From Ruoffia tabacinasalis (lineage in GTDB: Bacteria > Bacillota > Bacilli > Lactobacillales > Aerococcaceae), in contig NZ_JBHSHQ010000059.1 in assembly GCF_042652985.1 (NCBI RefSeq), forward strand, positions 1 through 39,802: a stretch of 39,802 nucleotides of DNA, read 5' to 3'. The notes beneath the pieces were generated by a model. The model ran no database searches. It was not told where the DNA came from and worked only from the letters and a program-made list of their open reading frames with translations. Made by a program: the position numbers and the translations under genes. Of the stretch, positions 33,671 to 39,802 are shown in pieces; the stretch's first letter is position 1; every line of letters starts with the position of its first letter.

Positions 33671-35785
33671 TCATTCTATCTCACTAAGATAAGCAAAAAC
33701 AGTCATCAAGTCCAGTTGATTTTCAATCACATAATCGATCATTAAAGAACGTGGGACAAGCTGTTGGTATTTTAAATGATTTGTTTCACCTAAGAGTAAG
33801 GAATCTTCACGGTTAAAGAAATCATAAAATTGCTGGTAAGTCACAAGTGTATCGCGAATTTCCTGCATTGTCCGGTCCAAATCTTTCCCCATTAACGTGG
33901 TCGCATGTAGGTCGTTTATTCGAACGCGCTGGCCGGTAAACAATTCAATCATGTAAGCTAGCGTCCGGTTTGCTTTCGACCCTAGAAAAGTGACTAACCA
34001 CGGGTCTCCTTGATCCGTTAATTGATAATAAAAACCATCTCGGTAGACGATCTTATCTGCAAGATGGTTTAACGTTGAACGGATTTCACCGCTGTAACGA
34101 GATTGGTCGTCCCGGTAAAGTATCTCTCGCATTCTTTGTCTCACGATATTGGACACATCTTGCCGATCCCGTGATTCAAAGTAAGCTTCCCCGACTTTCG
34201 CAGGCATGACATGAACTTGTTTCTGTTCAAATTCAATACCCAAAATTCGCCAGACTTTCCCACTTAATAAAATATTGTCCCCAGGTCTTAAGCCTGGTTC
34301 TAAGGCAATTGTTCCAATATGTTGCAACTGGTGATAGACTCTTAGTTCCGGTTCTGTAAAGAATTGCGTATAAAACTCAGCCATTCGAAGTAGAGGCTGC
34401 GCTTCATACCCAGAAATCAATTCAAAGTTATCGAGCAACTCTAAATATTCTTTGGACAGCATACTGTCAATTAATTCATTGATTTCCTCTTCCGTAATCT
34501 TTTCCCAAACTTTCCCACGTCTTAATTCGGTTAATAAATTAGGTCGCGTAAGCCCATTGTGTTCAATGACTAGAGAAATAATTTGATGTGCTAAGACGTC
34601 ATAAGGTTTATTCACGGCAGGTGTGTTATCCAGTTGCCCTTCCTCTAACAATTCAATTGTCGCTAAGCCTTGAAGTAAACTCCAAGGTTCGTTGGCTATA
34701 AAGCGCAGTTTATTCACACCCGTTCGCCGTCCACTTCTCCCTATTCTTTGAGAAAGGGTCGACACATTGGGTGGCGCCCCGTATTGAACCACACTATCAA
34801 CGGAACCAATATCAATTCCCAATTCTAAAGTAGATGTACAAGTGATTGTAAATTTACGTCCGCGACTTTCTTTTGCGAATTCTTCAGCGAATAATCGCGT
34901 TTGTTTAGGTAAAGAGGCATGATGAACAAAATACGAACTAAAATTCTGCATATCCGTCTCTGCTCTTTGATTTAAATTAGACCCGATCTTCTCAACTTTA
35001 TTACGACTATTTGGGAAAACTAACATCGACTCCTTCAAAGAAGCTTGATAAATCACATCCATCTCTTGTTTGAAAGAATGCATGTCCCCTTTTGCTTTAG
35101 GAAAATAAAACACTTGGTGCTCCTTTTCATTCGCACCTCTATCAACAATGATGCTTGTCTCGCGTTGATTTTGAAAAAAGTCCTTCAAATTAATGTAGTC
35201 ATCTTGATTAAGTGTGGCAGAAAGACCTATACAACGTGGTTCTCTTTGTGTATAAGTTGCTAAACGATTTAATAAAGATTGCAATTGTATGCCTCGGTTC
35301 TCACCTAAAAAGCTATGGATTTCATCAATAATAATCCAATCTGTTTCAGCGAATAATGTCCGAGCCTCATGTGGTCGTCCAACGAGCATTGCTTCAATGG
35401 ACTCCGGCGTAATTAACACGATACCATTCGGTTTCTTCAGTAATTTCTTCTTCTTGGACGAATTGGCTTCACCATGCCAACTCGTAACGGTAATACCCAT
35501 CTCACTACACAAAGACATCAAGCGTTTGAATTGGTCGTTAATTAGGGCTATGAGAGGTGAGATATACACTATTCGAACGCCCGTATCCCAATCTTCAATA
35601 CTATTCATCGCAGGTAAGAAGGCCGCTTCAGTCTTTCCTGAAGCCGTCGGTGCAGCAATCACAAAGTTATTTGGACTTTCTTGGGCAAAGGTTATGGCCT
35701 TTTTCTGAATAGGTCGCAATTCTTGCCAGCCACTTTGATAAATATACTCTCTTAGTGAGCGGTTCAAACGTGAGAAAGCATCCAT
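33671..35785 (-). CDS. Lhr-like SF2 DEAD/DEAH-box helicase (BrxHI-type)
   Basis: A 704-aa helicase. Motif I is APTASGKT (45-52), motif II DEIH (154-157), motif III SAT (189-191), and motif VI QRIGRSGRR (346-354). A winged-helix-like and C-terminal region (about 400-704) follow. The DEIH box and order match the Lhr-related helicase found as BrxHI in type 2 BREX. Its start lies 1 base after the stop of the BrxD-type ATPase gene, whose end also provides the ribosome site (GAGGTAA), so translation is coupled. Its product probably unwinds DNA or RNA with its two neighbours. Confidence 0.88.
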   Translation of the reverse strand: MDAFSRLNRSLREYIYQSGWQELRPIQKKAITFAQESPNNFVIAAPTASGKTEAAFLPAMNSIEDWDTGVRIVYISPLIALINDQFKRLMSLCSEMGITVTSWHGEANSSKKKKLLKKPNGIVLITPESIEAMLVGRPHEARTLFAETDWIIIDEIHSFLGENRGIQLQSLLNRLATYTQREPRCIGLSATLNQDDYINLKDFFQNQRETSIIVDRGANEKEHQVFYFPKAKGDMHSFKQEMDVIYQASLKESMLVFPNSRNKVEKIGSNLNQRAETDMQNFSSYFVHHASLPKQTRLFAEEFAKESRGRKFTITCTSTLELGIDIGSVDSVVQYGAPPNVSTLSQRIGRSGRRTGVNKLRFIANEPWSLLQGLATIELLEEGQLDNTPAVNKPYDVLAHQIISLVIEHNGLTRPNLLTELRRGKVWEKITEEEINELIDSMLSKEYLELLDNFELISGYEAQPLLRMAEFYTQFFTEPELRVYHQLQHIGTIALEPGLRPGDNILLSGKVWRILGIEFEQKQVHVMPAKVGEAYFESRDRQDVSNIVRQRMREILYRDDQSRYSGEIRSTLNHLADKIVYRDGFYYQLTDQGDPWLVTFLGSKANRTLAYMIELFTGQRVRINDLHATTLMGKDLDRTMQEIRDTLVTYQQFYDFFNREDSLLLGETNHLKYQQLVPRSLMIDYVIENQLDLMTVFAYLSEIE

Positions 35786-35786
35786 A

Positions 35787-37115
35787 TTAAATTACCTCGA
35801 TGATATCGTCATGATCGTCTTCATCTTTTTCTACTGGTGCGCTTAACTCACCAAATTTACTCTCAAGCGCCTCTGAAGCCTTCACTCCTGGGTTTTGACG
35901 CATGATCGCGAGTATTTCCATAAAATCTTTGATGACAGCCCGCGGTGTTAAAAATTCTGCAGCACCTGGTCGGTTTAATTGGGCTTCCATATAGCGAATA
36001 ATTTCTGCTTCAGGAAAATCTATTTCTATACCGTAATTCACTTGATACACATTGAGTAAGTTTGCTAATAACGTATAAATTTCCTCATTCGTTAGAGGTT
36101 TCAAAGCTAAAGCTGTTCGGTCTGTATTGATATATTCAGAATCTAAACTTTCTTCTAATCCGAGTCTTCCTTGAAGAGCTCCGTAACTCGCCATTCCACG
36201 GCGTTGGTCGTAAACTGTCTTACGAGTCGCTCCGAAGTTTACAAATAATCCCCGTGCCACATCTGATTTACACTCATTATATATATTTAGCACACGCTCG
36301 TAATTGCGTTCTCTAGAAATTCCATTCGCTAATTTATATAAATTAACCGCTTCATCGAAATTCACCACAAAGCCACTGTAACCAATATCTAAGAATAACT
36401 CAGCCATTGTTTTCAGAGCGTCATACCAATTATCATCTTTAATAATTTGGTTAATCCCAAGCTCTTTTTTACTTTCAGTGACTGTGCGAATATCTCCTCG
36501 TAACCAGCGTATTGCGTGAACCGTTAGCTGGCGTTGATTGTTAATTAGGCCGTGATAGTATTTGATTAAAGCTTGACCTAATTCGTAAGATAAGCCGACA
36601 GATTTGAAAGAGGTAGTAATATCCAGAATAGTATTTTCAACATCAGTCACATACTTCGGATCCATCATATCAGCTTGACTGATGCCTTTATCTGCCCCAA
36701 CCTTTTGAAAAACAGTCATCAGCCACTCTTCGATAATTGTGTTTAAAACATTACCGGATTGCGCTGTTTTATTAACTAAATTATTCATAATTTCTTTATA
36801 TAAGGCAACGGCACTACCATCACTCGCATATAATCGACGGTTCGGTGTTAAATCTACCGTTGAACTCACAAAGTTTTTTTGTTGAGCTAAATTTTGAATG
36901 GTTTGTAGCATGAAACTTTTCCCGCTACCAAAATCTCCAACCCAAATTCGCAAATCACTATTTCCTTCTGAAACAGATTCTAAGATACGAATAACTTCTT
37001 CCACTTCGTTGCGTCGGCCCACTAATAGATGTTCAATTCCTCTTGTTGGAACGACTCCTGCCTCCAAAGCTTTAATAATATTATCTGCGTCTTTACGTCT
37101 AACTTTCACCGCCAT
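35787..37115 (-). CDS. BrxD-type P-loop ATPase (DUF2791, BREX ATP-binding domain)
   Basis: A 442-aa AAA-like ATPase. The N-terminal signature VPTRGIEHLLVGRRNEVEEV leads to Walker A GDFGSGKS (60-67), with Walker B VVNFDE (250-255) and a downstream LFVNFGATRKT that may serve as sensor. A C-terminal domain (about 330-420) carries RPGAAEFLTPRAVIKDFMEIL. An acidic tail ends the protein. This is the family of BrxD in type 2 BREX phage defence, but no pglX, pglZ, pglW or brxL gene is in the window. I chose the ATG at 37115 because GGGAG is 8 bases upstream; a GTG at 37124 overlaps it. It is the first gene of the operon and lies about 100 bases from array C. Confidence 0.87.
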   Translation of the reverse strand: MAVKVRRKDADNIIKALEAGVVPTRGIEHLLVGRRNEVEEVIRILESVSEGNSDLRIWVGDFGSGKSFMLQTIQNLAQQKNFVSSTVDLTPNRRLYASDGSAVALYKEIMNNLVNKTAQSGNVLNTIIEEWLMTVFQKVGADKGISQADMMDPKYVTDVENTILDITTSFKSVGLSYELGQALIKYYHGLINNQRQLTVHAIRWLRGDIRTVTESKKELGINQIIKDDNWYDALKTMAELFLDIGYSGFVVNFDEAVNLYKLANGISRERNYERVLNIYNECKSDVARGLFVNFGATRKTVYDQRRGMASYGALQGRLGLEESLDSEYINTDRTALALKPLTNEEIYTLLANLLNVYQVNYGIEIDFPEAEIIRYMEAQLNRPGAAEFLTPRAVIKDFMEILAIMRQNPGVKASEALESKFGELSAPVEKDEDDHDDIIEVI

Positions 37116-37218
37116 TAAATACACTCCCTTTTAAAAACTATACGCCACGATTATAGCATAACACAAGGCTTAAACCAAACGTTTGTTCTGTTTTTGTAGG
37201 CGGATTTTTTGCGAATGG

Positions 37219-37507
37219 AACTGGAGACAAACCGTATCGCTATTTGGCTTGAGTTGGAGCAACTCAGGACAAACCCCTCGGCCATTTGGCTTGAGTTAGG
37301 GTAACTCAGGACAAACCGCAACTCCATTTGACTTGAGGTGTGGTAACTTAGGACAAACCGCTCATCCATTTGGCTTGAGTTGGGGCAACTCAGGACAAAC
37401 CGCTCATCCATTTGGCTTGAGTTGGAGCAACTCAGGACAAACCGTATCTCCATTTGGCTTGAGTTGGGGCAACTTAGGACAAACCGCTCGTCCATTTGGC
37501 TTGAGTT
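37219..37507 (+). repeat. Intergenic palindrome array C (7 units)
   Basis: Seven tandem units of about 42 bp. Linkers here are GGAGC, GGGGC, AGGGT and GTGGT, all different from array B. Central spacers include CTCAT, CTCGT, TATCT, AACTC. One unit has an altered right arm (CATTTGACTTGAGGT). The array starts with a left half (AACTGGAGACAAACCG) and ends at TTGAGTT. It lies between the divergent BrxD-type gene and the small membrane-protein gene, so it would be upstream of both promoters. Confidence 0.92.
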
Positions 37508-37649
37508 GCACATTTTTTGCCATTTTGATTAAAATTAAATGAGCATTTGATAAATTTTGTATTTATTTTCTAATATTATGTAGTATACTATAGTAAACTA
37601 GTACCATTATTAAATTTTATCAACTATTAAATAGTAAGGGGTTAGTATA

Positions 37650-37985
37650 ATGAAGAAAATTGCCCGTACCTTTGCTACTATTGCATTTATCTTAAGTGTT
37701 CTATATCTCATTTACCTGTATATAATGATTGATCAGTCAGCATCTGCGAATGAAATCAGTCTATCAGATCAATTTACTGCGCACATTGTTTCAGTTGGAC
37801 TGGCATTTTTAATGAATGGTGTGGGCTTAGTCTTCAATTCGAGGAACTTCGTCTTAGCTGGCGCGTTTTTCTATGTTGCGGCCATCTTACAACTACCGGG
37901 AAACCTCTTCTTTGTGGCTGTGCAGGCACTCTTATCTGTTACTGCCTTTATTGTCGGGAAGCCGGAAAGAGACCAGTTTATATAG
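37650..37985 (+). CDS. Small membrane protein of unknown function
   Basis: A 111-aa protein with about four hydrophobic segments (residues 7-28, 45-63, 66-83, 86-102) and no recognised motif. There is no signal-peptidase site, so it is probably an integral membrane protein. AGGGG lies about 8 bases before the ATG. It stands alone on the plus strand, so its function cannot be inferred from neighbours. Confidence 0.72.
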   Translation: MKKIARTFATIAFILSVLYLIYLYIMIDQSASANEISLSDQFTAHIVSVGLAFLMNGVGLVFNSRNFVLAGAFFYVAAILQLPGNLFFVAVQALLSVTAFIVGKPERDQFI

Positions 37986-38109
37986 ACGGCATCCTGCATG
38001 TCTTACGTGATAAAAAGTAGAAATCCATTCTTTAATCGGGTTCACTTGCCATATTTATTAAATTCCCCTATAATCAGAATTAAAATATTCTAATAAAGAG
38101 AGTGATTAA

Positions 38110-39183
38110 ATGCCTTTAACTGTAAACTTACCCAACTTTACCATCGGAGAAAACGCCTATGACGAAATCGCCACTTACTGTGCACCTTTTGGAACGAAAG
38201 TTGCAATTATCGGTGGTAAAAAAGCCTTGAAAGCTAGCCAAGAACGTCTTTTAAATGCTCTATCCAGAACAGAATTAGAGGTCATAGACACGATTTGGTA
38301 CGGGAAAAATGCAAACTTATCAAATATCGACCGTTTATCTGAAATTGAATCAGTCAAAGAGGCAGATATGTTGTTTGCAGTCGGCGGTGGTCGCGCCATT
38401 GATACGGTTAAATCAGTGGCACATAGACTAGACAAACCTGTCTTCTCATTCCCAACGATTGCCTCTACTTGTGCCCCAACCACCGCAGTGTGTGTCTTAT
38501 ATGAAGACAGCGGCGAGATGCACGGGTTAGAAATGCTTGCGCAGCCACCAGTACATTCATTCGCAGATAGTACGGTCATTGCTGAAGCACCAACTGAGTA
38601 CTTATGGGCAGGGATTGGTGACGCAATTACAAAAGAAATCGAGGCGACATTTTCAGCAAGAGATCGTGAGTTATCTTTTGAAAATGACCTAGGCGTTAAA
38701 ATTGTCCAAGGCTGTAATGAACGATTGGTTGCGAACGGAAAAGCAGCGATGGATGCAGCGAATGAGCACAAAGCGAGTCCTGCGATCGACAAAGTTCTAC
38801 AAGAAATAATCGGTACAACGGCCTTAACATCAGTGTTAGTTGATAATGACTACAACTCAAACTTAGCTCACGCGCTCTATTACGGAGCGACAGCAACTAA
38901 GTCTGGAGAAACTCACTTGCATGGCGAATGGACGTGTTATGGGGCATTGGTCTTACTTACAATGGACAAACAATATGAAACACGCGATAAATTATTTGAA
39001 TTCATGAAGAGCATTCATCTATCTACAAACTTAGAGCAGTTAGAACTGACATCTGAGGTAGACTTCAATAAGATGTTAGATAAGTGTATGACCATGGCTG
39101 ATCTCAAGGTTTCACCGTATGAGATCACACGTGAAATGGTCGTCAGCGCAATACAAGAAGTTGAAGAATTGAATAAATTGTAA
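38110..39183 (+). CDS. Iron-containing alcohol dehydrogenase / glycerol dehydrogenase-like
   Basis: A 357-aa enzyme with the glycerol dehydrogenase-like fold. The NAD loop is AVGGGRAID (90-98) and the catalytic metal ligands fit Asp171 (GIGDAITKE), His254 (NLAHALYYG) and His271 (LHGEWTCYG), with usual spacing. FPTIASTCAPTTAVCV is typical of the family. Glycerol or another small polyol or alcohol is the likely substrate, but this paralogue group also includes unassigned members. A ribosome site (AGAGAG) precedes the ATG. It is not in an operon. Confidence 0.85.
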   Translation: MPLTVNLPNFTIGENAYDEIATYCAPFGTKVAIIGGKKALKASQERLLNALSRTELEVIDTIWYGKNANLSNIDRLSEIESVKEADMLFAVGGGRAIDTVKSVAHRLDKPVFSFPTIASTCAPTTAVCVLYEDSGEMHGLEMLAQPPVHSFADSTVIAEAPTEYLWAGIGDAITKEIEATFSARDRELSFENDLGVKIVQGCNERLVANGKAAMDAANEHKASPAIDKVLQEIIGTTALTSVLVDNDYNSNLAHALYYGATATKSGETHLHGEWTCYGALVLLTMDKQYETRDKLFEFMKSIHLSTNLEQLELTSEVDFNKMLDKCMTMADLKVSPYEITREMVVSAIQEVEELNKL

Positions 39184-39185
39184 AG

Positions 39186-39225
39186 AAACAGGCAGGTAAC
39201 TTTAGAATCGGTTACTTGCCTGTTT
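39186..39225 (+). terminator. Terminator of the alcohol dehydrogenase gene
   Basis: AAACAGGCAGGTAAC pairs with GTTACTTGCCTGTTT (one G-T pair) around a 10-nt loop, immediately after the stop. Confidence 0.88.
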
Positions 39226-39268
39226 GTTTGGTTCTAACCTGAAGGCCAGTCCGGAAGAGTTCTTATAG

Positions 39269-39645
39269 GCCCTAGATGGCAAAATAAGCCGAATTGATTC
39301 TCTACTTTTAGAAGATTCTTTGGATGAATAGCGCTTTTGTACTCAGAAAATCAATCGACTCACTCAGGATATCGAAGTCGACTTCTTAGATGACTTTCTC
39401 ACCGAGTACGAACTCCTCTTGGAAATTCCAGGGATAAAATAAACTGGAGCCGCAACAATTTTAGGTGAGATTGGTGCTAACATCGATGCTTTTTCATCAG
39501 TGGAATACTTAGCTTCTTGGACATGTTTATCTCAAGGTTCGTATGAAAGTTCTGGGATAAAGAAAGCCTATCGCACGACAAGAGGCAATAAGTATCTAAG
39601 GACAGCGTTAGCCGCCTGTGCCCAAAAACGATTAAGAATTGTCTG
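39269..39645 (+). pseudogene. IS110-family transposase remnant
   Basis: The frame encodes the C-terminal part of an IS110 (DEDD, transposase_20) transposase: LLLEIPGIK, TGAATILGEIGANIDAFSSVE, LASWTCLSQGSYESSGIKKAYR and GNKYLRTALAACAQ. It is broken by at least two in-frame stops (TAG near 39329, TAA after EIPGIK). Only this C-terminal part is present and the DEDD N-terminal domain is missing. IS110 elements often insert into palindromic repeats; none of the palindrome units touch it here. Confidence 0.8.
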
Positions 39646-39745
39646 AACGGATCCATTACAATGCAGAGAAAGCATTAGGTCTGCGGCAACAGAGGCTAGT
39701 GCACAAATAAAAAGCCCCATTGTTTTTTAACAGGTTCTACAATAA

Positions 39746-39785
39746 ATAGGGTTGATGACAAAAATTAAAATGTCATCAACCCTAT
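39746..39785. terminator. Strong hairpin at the right edge
   Basis: ATAGGGTTGATGACA and TGTCATCAACCCTAT form a perfect 15-bp stem with a 10-nt A/T loop. It could be a terminator for a gene right of the window or a structure at the end of the IS110 remnant. Confidence 0.55.
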
Positions 39786-39802
39786 CTTTGTGTCTTCTAA
39801 AA

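Noticed and set aside
33650..33674. Longer TerB-like protein starting at the ATG overlapping the helicase stop
   Set aside because: The 8 extra residues would put the start before the ribosome site GGAGGG, which is well placed for 33650.
37650..37985. The small membrane protein as part of the BrxD module
   Set aside because: It is on the opposite strand, separated by array C and the divergent promoters, and has no feature linking it to defence systems.
39269..39645. A functional IS110 element
   Set aside because: Only the C-terminal transposase part remains, with stop codons in frame.

Overview
The window looks like a chromosomal segment of a low-GC Gram-positive bacterium of the order Lactobacillales. 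Supporting signs are AT-rich intergenic DNA, strong AGGAGG-type ribosome sites, a malate sensor/transporter/malic enzyme cluster of the mae type, a His-rich Crp/Fnr regulator next to metal ATPases, and FGGY gluconate kinase genes. Aerococcaceae or Carnobacteriaceae is my guess. No rRNA, tRNA or CRISPR array was seen.

Layout. 1-675: decayed mobile DNA (an IS256-type end and an IS3 OrfA fragment). 676-2018: CcdA plus a membrane-anchored thioredoxin, a pathway carrying reducing power to the cell surface. 2134-4384 (minus): a gluconate kinase beside a truncated 6-phosphogluconate dehydrogenase and a regulator fragment, i.e. a decaying gluconate operon. 4694-5913 (minus): a two-part ThrE-type exporter. 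5974-12304: a metal-homeostasis cluster with a P1B-4-like ATPase and a His-rich Crp/Fnr regulator on minus, and a divergent second P1B ATPase, a 97-aa protein and a CopZ-like chaperone on plus. The 3' part of this plus-strand operon is tandemly duplicated with a 910-bp period. 12605-14160: an IS3-family element with a frameshifted transposase. 14173-18969: a malate-type two-component system divergent from a 2-hydroxycarboxylate transporter and malic enzyme. 19065-20370: a frameshifted, one-ended IS256-family element. 20493-22643: a secreted acidic PepSY protein and a divergent CorA-type channel. 22691-24949: a DUF6933-like protein and UvsE. 25033-27534: an ABC exporter with a divergent TetR regulator and an 18-bp perfect palindromic operator. 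27576-30492: a DUF2130 coiled-coil protein and a NERD protein separated by a large palindrome array. 31002-32212: an ArsR regulator and a DegV gene broken by a 20-bp inverted repeat. 32250-37115: a three-gene translationally coupled module (BrxD-type ATPase, Lhr-like SF2 helicase, TerB-C protein). 37650-39183: a small membrane protein and an iron-type alcohol dehydrogenase. 39269-39645: an IS110 remnant.

The two most unusual items are these. First, the BrxD-helicase-TerB module has no other BREX gene here and is a candidate stand-alone DNA-processing or defence system. Second, a family of imperfect palindromes of about 37 bp occurs at five intergenic sites, in arrays of up to 16 with a period of about 42 bp. 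All copies lie in the same orientation, and at least two have a rearranged interior.
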